Assembly (NCBI GenBank): GCA_905331475.1
Contig: CAJNYU010003038.1
Coordinates: 256,720-320,719 of the forward strand
From: Rotaria socialis
Taxonomy: Eukaryota > Rotifera > Eurotatoria > Philodinida > Philodinidae
Length of the DNA stretch: 64,000 nucleotides
Direction: 5' to 3'
Shown here: piece after piece, positions 48,935 to 61,028 of the stretch
Numbering within the stretch: position 1 is the first letter of the stretch
Layout of the letters: each line of letters starts with the position of its first letter
Made by a program: the position numbers and the translations under genes
Notes under the pieces: generated by a model
Seen by the model: the letters and a program-made list of their open reading frames with translations, nothing else
What the model was told of the DNA's origin: nothing
The model's database searches: none

Positions 48935-49339
48935 CCCAAATAAAGAATCAATTCCACCGCACGATGCCTATTCGTAATGAAATCTCACATAACCATATGA
49001 TACATCTAACACTACAATCATCATCGAATGGTACCCTCAAAACCTTTCCCTACAGAGAATTCCTATCAAGAAAATGTGTCGATCTAAACAGCTCGTATCC
49101 CATTCTAAACTTGCTTGAAATTCGTAATTTCAAAAATCTGACAACGCCATCGTGTTCCCCGACCCCGGTTACCTTCGGTCAACCCTTTTAAAAAACTATT
49201 TTTTCGCTAAAAAAGTCTCTCTCTCTCTTAAAAAAAGGAAAAAGCAAAATTTCAAAAATCTGACAACGCCATCGTGTTCCCCGACCCCGATTACCTTCGG
49301 TGAACCCTTTCTCTACACAAAATTTTNATTGGACGAACG

Positions 49340-49380
49340 AACTTACGAACTTACGAACTTACGAACTTACGAACGAACGC
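49340..49380. repeat. ACGAACTT short tandem repeats near the element end
   Basis: Four to five units of CGAACTTA just after the N at 49327. Copy B has only GGACGAACGAACGC here, so this is a variable repeat inside the family. Confidence 0.75.
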
Positions 49381-50877
49381 ATTTAACTCGTTTTTCGTAA
49401 TACCCTCCTTTCAGTAGAGGGAACTTTCAGTAGAGGGAATATCATTGGAAATGTATATTTATTTTCTAAATATTTTAATGAAGACGAATTTTTTATTTTT
49501 ATACTTTGTGATTGATCAAAAGTCTCTTGTCAATTCTTCCCTTTTGTTTATTCAATCTATATATTAATTTAATTTATTTACTTCAAGTAAATGTTAACAG
49601 TTAAACAAAATACAATAATATTCAAATCGAGATTTTTCACAAATCAAAAGTGAAAATAAAAGAATGAAAAGTTTACGTAATGCACAACTCTTAAAATAGA
49701 TCACATCTCAATAGGGTGAAAGAAAGATCCCATGTAGCCGATAATGGATGAATAATGGGAAAATGACACATTATTTTCCATTATTTAAAAAACAAAATGA
49801 ATTGATGCATTATTATTCAATGTATTACAAAGTATTATTTAGAGTAATGTTTTTAAATTAGAAAATTCACTATTTTCGTACAAGAAATATTGAAAAAGTG
49901 ATTTGACAGGTAGATGTTTGATTTGCCACAGCTTTCTGTCTATCAAGCGCTTTTCAATAAGGGTCGCGCAAGTTAAAGATCTGATAAAAAATGTAATCTG
50001 AGTTACATCGCTAAGAGTATTTTTCGAATCCCTTTTCCCTGATAATGAAAACCTACACTATTGAAAACGTGACTCAAAATCTGATCATTTATATCAGATT
50101 ATCCTTTCAGTTTCCAAAATGTTTCTCCAGGTAAGCCGAATGGTTTCCGAGTTTACTCAATCGCTAAAATGTGCACTAACAACTCGACATCCGACCTCGA
50201 GTTCCTGTTTCATGCAACGAAAGACTACTAGAGTTTTGAATGCTTTTAGAATATTCTGTAGAATGAAAGAGAGCACAGTCCTTAAAGCTCTTAAAAAAAA
50301 ACGTTTTCACACTTCGTCATTGCTCAGTTTCGGATGTATCAAGTGAGTTAAAACTACTCACAGTATCAATTATAACCGAGATCATGAATCATTTTGTTTT
50401 CCAAATCTGAAACCATGTCAGTAACATTGAAACAGTCTTATGTCACATATACGTCCTTCAATTGTTTTCGCTTTCAACTACAATTCAACAGGATCCAAGT
50501 GGTAAGTTTGAATTCAATAATAAGAAAAAAATATATTCATTGTCTTTTGTTTTAGATTTTTTATCGATCTGCTCGAAATGGTAAGTTACAATTCAATATT
50601 AAAATTATTTCTATTTCTTTTTGTCTATATGTTTTAGATTGATATCGATTATGATCAAAAATAAGAGAGTTGATGAAAGTTAAGGAGATAGATGTGCAGA
50701 ATCACAGAGATACAATTATAGTAATTGGAATATCGATTTAATAAGATTTTATTGATCTTATGTAGCAAGTGAGGAATAAGAAATTTTCAATGAATTTTAA
50801 TAAATTATAAATAATAGTGTATACAATTACGTTTCTATTGTAAAATAATGCATTGCAATGCCCATTATTTCATAAAA

Positions 50878-50895
50878 TCAGCCCATATGGGCTGA
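50878..50895. repeat. perfect 18-bp palindrome
   Basis: TCAGCCCAT followed by ATGGGCTGA. It overlaps the start of the hammerhead-like core. Confidence 0.85.
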
Positions 50896-50976
50896 TGAGA
50901 TTGATTAAGCATCAGTTGAAACGTGTCGTGCTAGCTTCCTACACACCGACACCATCGCCTGCTATTGGAAGATATG

Positions 50977-50987
50977 GGTTCGATTCC
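50977..50987 (+). other. tRNA B-box-like motif (possible tRNA-derived relic)
   Basis: GGTTCGATTCC matches the Pol III B box (GGTTCGANTCC), and ATGGG/CCCGT around it can pair as a T-arm. A T-run follows about 20 bp later. Upstream sequence does not form a D-arm, A box or acceptor stem, so it is not a functional tRNA gene; a SINE or tRNA relic is possible. Confidence 0.35.
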
Positions 50988-51442
50988 CGTCTTGATTATG
51001 TGATCTTTTTTGTCTAATCTTTCTTGTTAGATAAAGGACGTCGAGTATGGATATTCCTAACAGCCAAACACATAGAATGTTGTGGACAAGTAAAATGAAA
51101 ATAGATAAACCTTTTCAGGATTCATTATTGATGCTTTCTCTTTCGAAAAAATATAATTTGACACTCGGCCTTAACTCTCTCTTTTCCTCTCTTTCTGTGT
51201 ATTTTTCTTATCTACTATAATAAAGAAAACGACTGACGTGCAAAGTAAGCTTCAATTACAATATCTTTTGCATGTAAATTCATAAGTAAAGTAACCTGTA
51301 GATTCATTTTTATCCAAACCATATTCCACACTCCGGTGTTATTTAGTCCGCTTTTCTACTTTAACCACATACTGTAAGTCGAAATAGGCTTTTCGTATTT
51401 AAATTGAACGCATTTGTTTCTTGAAGCTGTGGGTTTAAAATA

Positions 51443-54400
51443 ATGCACGTCTCAACTTATTGTGGATGGATTCTTATTATTGTCACCATTAGCTTTGCAT
51501 CCCCGACCAAGCCATCCACCGGATGTGGTTATACAGTGAATAAATTTCAAGATTTAGTTCTTGCTTATATTGATTATAATGTTGATTGTAGGCATGTAAC
51601 TTGGGCGACCCAACCAAACTAAATGTTCATATTGTATCACATACACATGACGATGTTGGATGGCTTAAAACAATCGATCAATATTATTATGGATGTAAGT
51701 GAATTATTTTCATATTCATCTCGTATAATGCATCACTATCCGACATGGGTCAAGTTTTGAGTGATCCGACCCGATTCGATCACTGCAATGCATATGATAA
51801 GAAGGGACCAAAGTTTTAAATGCTAGTCTTCAAAATAATAATCTATTTCGTTTAGCTCGCAATAATATTCAACATGCTGGTGTACAATACATACTTGATT
51901 CAGTTATTCGTGCACTGGACGAAAACGCTGACCGACGATTTATATATGTTGAAATAGCCTTTTTCTGGCGTTGGTGGAATGAACAAACCGATGCCATGCG
52001 CAATAAAGTCAGAGAATTTGTTAATGATGGTGAGCTTTGTGACATGGCCTTCTGTTTAAGATTATCTTTCAATAAGAATTTAACTTTATAAAGGACGTCT
52101 CGAGTTTATTTCTGGTGGCTGGTGTATGAATGATGAAGCAGCAACACATTACAATTCCATCATTGATCAACACAGTTTAGGTGCTGAATTTTTACGTGAT
52201 CAATTTGGTGAATGTGGCCGACCAAAAATTGGTTGGCAAGTTGATCCCTTTGGCCATTCACGTGAACAAGGTTCACTTCTTGCACAGGTGAACTTTTTGT
52301 AAAAGTTGAAACAATTTCATCAAAGAGTGACATTATATACATTATTTTAGATGGGTTTCGATGGTTTGTTCCAGGGTCGTGTTGATTACCAAGATTGGCA
52401 AACACGTAACAGAACAAAAACTATGGAAATGGTATGGAAAACAAGTACTAATTTAGGTAAATAATAAAGAATGAATTGTAAATGGCAGCATGATCTAATG
52501 GAAAAATAAATAAGTGAAAACGTTGACAGTTATAAAAAATATTTTTTGCACTTTAGGCAATCAAAGTTGGCTATTTACTGCTATTTTACGTGATGAATAC
52601 AGTCCACCGGACGGATTGTGTTTTGATGATTCCTGTTCTGATCCACCCATTATGGTTCGTTCAAATTTTTTTCATTTGTGTATTTCACTTGTTGTGTGTG
52701 TATTTTGCTGACTTTTCGATATTCGTCCCATAACCTTTTATTGTTCTCTGAAAAATAAATATGATCTTTATTTTATATATACTCTAGGATGATCCACGAT
52801 TGCACGATTACAATGTTCCAGAACGTGTTCAAGCATTCATTCAAGCATCTCGAGATCAGGTTTGTACACGACGAAATTGGTAAAAATAATGAAATCGTAT
52901 GTAAGTTTTCTTTAAAAAAAATTCGAAAGTAATTTTGGATTGAAATAGATGAAAAAATTAAAACAAAAATAATGAAATATTTAAATTAATGTATTAAATA
53001 ATTTTATAGTAACTCATTTTGTTTTCTAGGCAGCTGGCTATGCTACTAATCATATAATTAGTCCCATGGGTGCCGATTTTCACTATGAAAATGCCAACGA
53101 ATGGTTCAAAAATTTGGACAAATTGATCAAATATGTTAATCTTGAGGTACATATATTAATTTAGCCTTTTTTTCAACCAAATAGTGTATTTTACTAAATA
53201 CAAATTTAGCAAGCTAATGGTAGTAATGTTAATACTTTCTATTCCACACCGTCATGTTATTTATATGCATTAAATAAAGCTGGCCGTACTTGGACAACGA
53301 AAACTGATGACTTTTTCCCATATGCTGATCGACCTCATGGATTCTGGACAGGTTATTTTACATCACGACCTGCTCTTAAACTTTATGAACGTCATTCAAA
53401 TAATATTTTACAAATTACAAGGCAACTTAATGCATTTAGTAACAGTCAATTACGAGATAGTATTTTCGTTTTGAGTAAGAATATTTTATTCTTTCATATG
53501 TATTTAAAAGGTGTAACTTTTTTTGTTAAACACAGACGAAGCAATGGGTGTTGTTCAACACCATGATGCAGTGAGTGGAACAGAAAAACAAGAAGTTGCC
53601 TTCGATTATGCTCAACGATTATCTGTTGGCATTGATAATGCAATTGTAAGTATTCGAATAATTCCATCTTTACGCCTAAATTTCGAACACCAATATTATA
53701 AAACATGTTAATAAAAGACGTTCATGTTAAATATTTAGAGAGTTATCAATAAAGCTTTTGATAAACTTTTACCTAAAGATACTCAACCAGCACCAGGACC
53801 TCAATTTCTTTGTCAAGTAACTAATATCAGTGAATGTTTACCAATTCAGGATCAAACTCGAGTAACAACATTCATATATGTATCCTCTCTTCTTATTTTT
53901 TCTTTTATTGAATAGTTTACATTGACACTTTGGAATCCAACTGTTCATCCAGTTCTTCAGCATTATCGCGTACCTGTCACAAGATCTTATACAGTTCGTG
54001 ATCCAACAGGACAACCGATTATGTCTGAGGTAACAAAATACAAAAAGCTAACAAATTAATCTCTTCTGTTTTCTTTTAGCTTATTCCTGTTTCTAACGCA
54101 ACTAAAAAAATTCCTGGTCGAACCAGCACTGCTGGTAATCAATTGATCTTTAGAGCTAATTTACCAGCACTTGGTTTCAATACATATCTCTTTGAAGCTA
54201 AAAGTATACCTTTCTTGATTCACATAGTCGGTAACTAAGTTAAGATAATTTTATTTCTTCTAGCTACTGAAGAAAATCAAGAACCAAAAGTAAAAATCAC
54301 ACAAAATGCTGAATGTATTTTAGAAAACCAAGTGAGATAACAAAATACACGTGTAATTTTGTTTTGATTGACCTCATACGCGGCTAATTTACATTCAATC

Positions 54401-57400
54401 TCAAATATTTTTATACTTGCATAATCATTGCCAGTTGTCCTTCGAAATACTGCGACAGTGACTTTTCTCTAAAATTCTGTCGCTGAGAAATCAGCGGGTC
54501 TGTGATCGGCATGTCACTATGACGTTATTAGGATCAGCTTCCGTAATTACGACACCACATGTAAATCAGGGTCCCTAATAACGAAGCTACATAGAAATCG
54601 AACTAGAAGAGATACTTCTTATAGAAAACGTTTTTTCCTTGCGTTTTCATGAGGGCCAGAGCGAAGATGTCGCTGACACTTTTGAAGGTCATATTAAACC
54701 CTATCTCGATTCAAAGGTTCCTACAAAATAGTTTTCACTAGATGGCAGAGATGGGCAAGTCAGCGTTTTTTCGACTCAAGTCAAGTCAAGTCAAGTCGAG
54801 CACTTTTCAAGTCAAGTCAAGTCTGATTTCAAGTCAAGTCAATTTGAGTCATAATTCATTCAAAAAATCATCAGGTGAAGTCATTTTTTGACTTGACTTG
54901 CCCATCTTTGATTTATTATTTGTATTTTTCTTCTACATTTCAAATTAGAGTTCAAAAATTCAATTAATAAAAGTTCTCTATACATATAATTTTTGACTTG
55001 ACTTGAATTTCTCTGTACGACTTGTTGCAAGTCAAGTCAAGTCTGACTTGACTTGACTTGACCCGATTCAAGTCATTTTTTGACTTGACTTGCCCATCTC
55101 TGCTAGATGGGATCCAAAAAGTCAAAAGTAGACCTTTAGAATGTTTAAAAAAATAAATATCCTTAATAACGACGCGCTACTACGTAAATGTTGACATTTA
55201 TCGAATGAAAAGTAACAGCTTTCGTCCGAATCTAGAATATATATGAGAAGAATGAATATATAATCCTTTGCGTATTATTTCCCTTGATGGAACATATTCT
55301 TATTCGTTGGTTGTTGCTTTTTGAAAGATTCGGTTTAAAGAGAGCTGCATGAATGGTGTAGGCACCCAGCGGTCTATGCCGATCATCGAACTGCTAACCT
55401 GGCTGATAACTCTTATTCGATTCATATATAGATTCGATGGCTGCGAGAGATATGAAGTAGAATATCAAGCGAAACTTGGACTTGGAAAACGAGTGAAAAC
55501 TATGCTTATCAATATATCTATCTCTTGTTTAGAAACTATTAGTCGATTGAGCCAAATGCATCTCATCTTAGAAAAAAATCTTTAGTTAAGCGAATTGCAA
55601 TCTTACACTTGAAAAGAACTAAATAATCCACCAATCTGACAAGTCAATTGAATCTAATATGTATCATGCACAACCATAACACATTGCTGCAGGTAATGGA
55701 CCGAACCGCAATATGGTTAATATATGATGATGAACTCGTCTCACTATTGTTATTTAAAAAAATATAGATAGAATCTTCTCATACTCACTTCCTTCTGAGC
55801 ATGGTTGTTCAGTGAATCTAACAATAACCGAACAATCTAAGAAAGTAGCTAAAAACCCATATGAACTTATCTTTGATATATTATTGATTCAAGATCTGGA
55901 CACATTACACAAACCATCATTATAGCCGCCATCGTTATCAATGTATTGAATTAATGCTAATTTATCTAGAGTTGTTTCTTTATCTTCATGAATTATCTGA
56001 TGCATTGTACTTGATGATACTATTGATGGCTGATGATGTTGACAAAATATGTGATTGATATTAGGAGCTAAATAGAAAAAATAAAATTAGAAGACGAGAT
56101 TTTTAAGGATGATATAGAAATGCACAGTCTGTAGCTAAATTGAAAATAAATCTATCCCCTCACCCTCAATTTTTGTGTTATGATAAATTTTGTAAATGCA
56201 TAGAATTTGATTGATTTCATTCTTTAATAATAGTGTTCAAAATTGATTTTGAAAGTAAATATCTGATATCTATTCTCTGATGATACTTATAAATCGAATA
56301 TCAAAACAAATATTAATGATCCAGCATTTAGTGAAAATTGGCATCAATCTGAGATTTGTCATGACCTCCGCGTATGAGGACAATCAAAGAAAACTTTTCT
56401 CGCGTCGTTATCAGGGTAATCGACTATATTACATATATTTCATTTGTCGTTTGTAGAATATTCGAGTTGAAATTGATGCTCAAGGAAATTTACAACATAT
56501 TGTTAATTTAAGAAAGAGTGTTGATGTATCATTTTCAAGTCAAGGTTTCTATTGGTATCAAGGTACGTCAAAAACGATCATAAGTTCATCGATTTTACTC
56601 TCGTTCTTCTTATAACTCAGGCTTTGCTGGTAATAATTCTCATCCTGAATTTCAAGCATCTGGTGCTTATGTCTTTCGACCGCTTACACAAACGGCCGAA
56701 CCTGTTAGTCAAACGCGTACAGTGTAAGTACTTTTATCAAATCTTTCTCTCTAATCTTCTCATAAAAACTAGCACCTGCATCAAAGCACTAAGTGTTCAG
56801 ATAGCCGTGATTATTTTCAATGACTGGGCAAGTCAAGAAATAAGTTTATATGATGAAGCTCAACATGTTGAAGTTGAATGGACAATTGGACCTATTCCAG
56901 TCAATGATAATATTGGAAAAGAAATTATTATTCGTTACGATACTGATATTCAAAGTCAAGCAAAGTATTATACTGATGCAAATGGCCGTGAAGTTCTTGA
57001 ACGAATAAGAGATTATCGACCAACATGGAACTATACAATTCTTGAACCAGTGAGTGGAAATTATTATCCAATAAATAGTCGAATATGGATTAAAGATCAA
57101 AATCGACAATTCACTGTTCTCACAGGTAAACATCATATACTTATTGAAAGAGTTTAGAGGTGTGTTAGATAATTTTGAATATTGAAATAATATAATTTGT
57201 TCTTGTTTTCTAATTGTACAGATCGGTCCGAAGGTGGTGCTAGCCTTCATGATGGTTCTGTCGAAATCATGTTACATCGACGACTTCTCTACGACGATGA
57301 CCTTGGTGTTAGTGAGGCTTTGAATGAATCTGCATTTGGTGAAGGTCTTGTCGTTCGTGGTAGACATTCACTTGTTGTAGACGCATCTGCTACAAGTGCT

Positions 57401-57916
57401 CGTATACATCGTGTTAGTGCTCAAAATATGTACATGCATCCACTTGCTGTATATTCATTAACTCAACAAACTTTTGCTAATTATTCAGCTGCATATCGTC
57501 TAACATGGTCAGCATTAACAGACGTATTGCCATTAAATGTTCATTTATTAACATTAGATCAATTAGGATCAAAAGATTATCTTATTCGTGTTGAACATTA
57601 TTTTGAAATGAATGAAGACGATACATATTCACATCCAGTGACAATTGATTTACAATCGATATTGAAATCAATTGGAACAATTACTAACACAGTTGAGTTG
57701 ACACTTGGTGGAAATTTACCACTAGCTGAGTTGCAGCGACTTAATTGGGTCACTAGTGATAAGGAATCATCTCATGCGACTGATCATAGTATGTGATTTT
57801 AATTAGAATTTTTGTTTTTCATTGGCTTGTTCTGTTTAGAAGAGCCATCATTGAACGATACAAGCGTCAGACTCACACCAATGCAAATCCGAACATTCCA
57901 AGTGACAGTGGCATAG
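51443..57916 (+). CDS. MAN2B1: lysosomal alpha-mannosidase (GH38)
   Basis: A multi-exon gene starting [19 protein letters not shown], a signal peptide. The GH38 core opens [15 protein letters not shown] (zinc ligands His and Asp), then [26 protein letters not shown] and [12 protein letters not shown], with the nucleophile Asp in [41 protein letters not shown] and [14 protein letters not shown] complete the conserved N-terminal half. The C-terminal half includes [48 protein letters not shown] and [19 protein letters not shown]. It ends [10 protein letters not shown]. It removes alpha-mannose from N-glycans in the lysosome. Introns are mostly 50-150 bp except one of 2125 bp (54332-56456) that carries inserted DNA. 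Confidence 0.95.
54746..55102. mobile_element. hAT-type MITE in a mannosidase intron
   Basis: The ends CAGAGATGGGCAAGTC and GACTTGCCCATCTCTG are inverted repeats starting with the CAGNG typical of hAT elements. Identical 8-bp copies CTAGATGG flank it at 54738-54745 and 55103-55110, the hAT target-site length. The 357-bp interior is mostly CAAGT/ACTTG pentamer repeats in both orientations, so the whole element can fold back. No coding capacity. Confidence 0.88.
55889..56067 (-). pseudogene. orphan 3' exon-like segment on the minus strand inside the mannosidase intron
   Basis: On the minus strand an acceptor (TTTTTTCTATTTAG) is followed by about 59 coherent codons, including [29 protein letters not shown] and [14 protein letters not shown], ending in TGA. 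I find no matching upstream exon. It may be the last exon of an unrecognised nested or broken gene, or chance. Confidence 0.3.
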
Positions 57917-58380
57917 TAGATGAACAGAAATGATAAAAACTATGATATACGATATCCATTTTATTTTGCATTATTTAGGACACATATTTTCATTTATATT
58001 TTTTTCTAATTAATATTTTTATCCGGAATTGCAAGAATGAATAAATTTCTAAAGTGTGTTTTGATTTTATGCTAAGAAAGAAAACAATTATGACTTTGAC
58101 TTCGTTTATAGACGTTGGATTTTTTGTTTGAAAAAGAAAGGGTGAACCGGCAGTAAAGAAAAATTGGTGTTGAGAGAGTGTTTGATTTTAGCATCTAATT
58201 TGTATATTTGGTAATTACATGCCGCAAGTGTTGTTATAATGTTGAGAACAGCTACCATAACCGGTTTCGACTCTGCTACGAGTCTCATCAAATGACTTCA
58301 ATCTATTATGAATTAATTACAAGAATCCAAAACAAAGATTTATCTACATTGTTACAAAATAATAAATACAAAGATTAGGA

Positions 58381-58392
58381 TGTGGGTGTGGG
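58381..58392 (+). repeat. (TGTGGG)2 telomere-like repeat
   Basis: Two perfect TGTGGG hexamers, the telomere repeat known from bdelloid rotifers, in otherwise ordinary DNA. Confidence 0.6.
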
Positions 58393-59113
58393 TACAGTGA
58401 AAAAAAAGGTGCCAAACGAAACCTTCGAGGTTTCGTGGAGCTGCATTATATTTTTTAGGTGTCCGTAGAGTTATACGAAATCTGTAGAAGTCTCAGAAAA
58501 ATGCAAGGTTTGTAATATACTTTTAAAAGTTTCGCATTCAAAAAGGTTTGGTAAAATAGCTCGTGAAGACAACGTATTCTTGGCATATCGTAAAAAAACA
58601 AAGCGATATCTCTCGACATTGCATATAACAGAACAACTACATCACTAATGATACAATCCACTAGTGCTTTCACAATTTCATTCAATCGATTTTCATCAAA
58701 TCTCATCGACAGACATCTGAACTCATCCTGGAAAACTTTTTATTGCATTCATCGCTAACTGTTTTCTCTCATCAGATCCCAGCGGTTATGATAAAGAACG
58801 TGAAGCATATTTATTGGTTGTCTTTTATCGGAGTATGATTACCATAATGCTATATTTTTTGTTAAGATTATTGTTTTGTTTTACATTGAACTAATTAATT
58901 TAGATTAGACCTTCGATCCAGTGGGTTACTATATTTCAATCATCGTCACAAAAACAATTCCTGAATCTATAGCAACAACTTTATTTGATATGCGTATCTT
59001 ATTGCATTTTTTCTTTACATTTCTTTATTTAGTATTGATTCAAGTTTTGAAGTTTGGCTATAGAATCTGCAAATACATCATATCACACTTGAACTATACT
59101 TTTTCGTATTAAT

Positions 59114-59596
59114 GGTTAGTTACCATAAGCATTAATAAATTCATTTTTCTTGTATTTTGATTCTTGGGAGAATTGCACTGTTGGTAAGTTGTTATTATAA
59201 ACGATAAATTCGTTCATTCACTATTTTAGTTCCTTCATAATTCGATGATAAGTAATTTAGGATGAGAAATAAAAATTTATTTTTGTTTCTATTAAGGCTT
59301 GTCTTGAATTACATTATTAGTAAGTACTGATTAGAAATAATACATTATAGCTTATCTTCTATTTTAGTTCGTTAAGAATTCAATTATTGGATACGTTATA
59401 CCATTAAAAATAATAAATTCATTTTTCTCTATTTAGATTCTTCGAACAATTCTATTTATTGGTAAGTTACCATTAGAATTAATCAATTAATTCATACTGT
59501 ATTTAGATTTATGAAGAATTCTATCATCCGGAAGGTCCTATTATAATTACTATATTCGAATATTGGCTATTTAAGTTCTTGACAGTAGTGCTATTA
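59114..59596 (+). repeat. about seven degenerate ~69-bp tandem units with intron-like signals
   Basis: Units start (G)GTAAGT(T) or a variant, continue AT-rich with AATAAATTCATTTTT, reach T-rich TATTTTAG or TATTTAG, then a short block like ATTCTTCGAACAATTCTATT. Unit starts are near 59114, 59183, 59249, 59318, 59387, 59459 and 59529. Order and spacing are conserved while sequence is diverged. Confidence 0.6.
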
Positions 59597-59663
59597 TTTT
59601 CATTAACGTATCAAAAGAATCACTCATTTTTTCATAAAGTTCAGACAAAAGAATAATATCGTT

Positions 59664-59675
59664 TGTGGGTGTGGG
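59664..59675 (+). repeat. (TGTGGG)2 telomere-like repeat
   Basis: Two perfect TGTGGG hexamers, same orientation as the pair at 58381. Confidence 0.6.
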
Positions 59676-61028
59676 TCCTATTCTAAAAGGAATTATCTGC
59701 ATTGACTTGTCCTCGCTTTGACAAGGTGGATAGTGTAATCATTCCAATGAGAAGGAACTGAATAGTTCTTGACTTTTCAGTTTCCATGAGAGTCTAAGTA
59801 CTAAAATAGTGGACGTTGTGTTGTACAGCTCAATTGATGACAATCGGAATAGTAGTGATACACCCGTGAGAAGATACGTTAAACAGATTGAGATCGCCAG
59901 TGCTTTTTTGTTGAGAGAGGTGCGAAAGCAGAGATTTATGCATGAGTCTTGTATTGAATAGTGGTGCAAACCGCTTTAGCAGTGGAGTATACTATTCAGC
60001 GCAACCTTTCTCCAATGCTTCGTAGCGTATTTTATGGAACGTGAAGAGCGAAACCCTTTTTTTTATAATGGACAAAAGTATTGTCTTTTACGAAACCTAA
60101 AAGGGTTTCGATTTCGTTTAGAAAATCGGAACCTTTTTTCAATGTGTGCACATTAAACACTTGAAGCAAACTACCACACCTTTTTTTAATGATATTTCTC
60201 TCTTTCTTCCGGCACAAAGAGCACATCAAGTGTCTCTTCATTACTTTCGTTTGTGTAAACAATGAAAGCTATCTTTGGTTCTTGAATTGATTGCAAAAAT
60301 TCCAACATAGCTACCAATATATATTTTGTATAATACTTGTTAGTAAGAGTCATTTCTCACTCATAAAGCTGATATTTAAATGCGTTTTTCCAATATTTCT
60401 GTAGAACATTTGTCCACTCCGCAAATTATATAAATGTGTGCTATCATAGCCTGGGTGGTATCTATTTTTATCATTGTCCACTCAATCAGATGATATCCAA
60501 CTTCCATATTATTTCCGGCACTGTGGAGCTGGTTGCTGCTACTTTTAGAATCTTGCCCATCTTGTACGCATTTATGGACAATATTGAACCAGATTTATTA
60601 TATATAAGCTCCTTTGTGCCGACACTCCTGCACAATTTTCTATGAGCATTCTACATGTATGGTGGAATACTCACATCCGTCAATCAGTCAACTAAGTCTC
60701 GACAGAGTACAAATGCTACGGATACGGCTACGTATTGTGCGGAGCCCTTGCAAGCTTTGACAAACGCTGTAGTCCTTATATGTTGGATTCCGACTGGATG
60801 CTTGACTTGCATAACTTGATGTGTCTGCTGCTACCTTATAGTATCGGAAGGTGTTTAATATTATTACCTTATTTACCCTCAACCATCTGACTAATTCTAT
60901 GCTGTTTTCTCATTGTACTAGGTATATGTTTTTGGAGTTCAGAAGTTTTTTTCAAAGTTTCGAGGGTGAAGCCAGCAGATAAAACCATTCCACGACAAAC
61001 GATTGTTTCTGTCTAGCCAGGGCGTTAT

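Larger units (their letters stand above)
47621..49437 (-). mobile_element. Helentron-type non-autonomous element (HINE-like), copy A
   Basis: Read on the minus strand, the 5' end is CCCTCTACTGAAAGGA (49406-49421). Its reverse complement occurs at 47650-47665, not at the other terminus but about 30 bp inside it. It is followed by a short palindrome GCGACG-ctaa-CGTCGC and the tail GTTACCTTGT. This 5' inverted repeat, 3' subterminal repeat and terminal hairpin is the known architecture of Helentrons and HINEs. The interior has no ORF but two large hairpins (48448-48511, 48881-48934), a duplicated 30-bp unit (48150-48213), a repeated NAACGCCATCGTGTTCCCCG segment near 49140 and 49260, and ACGAACTT repeats. 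Copy B at 62183-63606 shares all main parts. The N at 49327 looks like a gap. Confidence 0.75.
49438..51442. other. intergenic region with inverted repeats and RNA-like motifs
   Basis: About 2 kb ahead of the mannosidase gene. It contains AATAATG-type inverted repeats at 49740-49840 and two back-to-back GTAAGT...TTTTAG segments at about 50501-50640. It also holds a perfect 18-bp palindrome at 50878-50895, a hammerhead-like core at 50891-50920, and a tRNA B-box-like motif at 50977-50987. No supported protein gene. Confidence 0.45.

Noticed and set aside
47650..49421. Simple TIR DNA transposon with CCCTCTACTGAAAGGA ends (for example piggyBac-like)
   Set aside because: Both copies share about 30 bp outside the left repeat, including a palindrome, and no TTAA or other target duplication is visible; the HINE model explains this better.
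50920..51000. Functional tRNA gene
   Set aside because: Only the T-arm/B box is present. No acceptor stem, D-arm or A box can be built upstream.
58921..59112. Short hydrophobic frame as a membrane protein
   Set aside because: Sixty-three codons in T-rich DNA next to a tandem array; hydrophobicity follows from composition.
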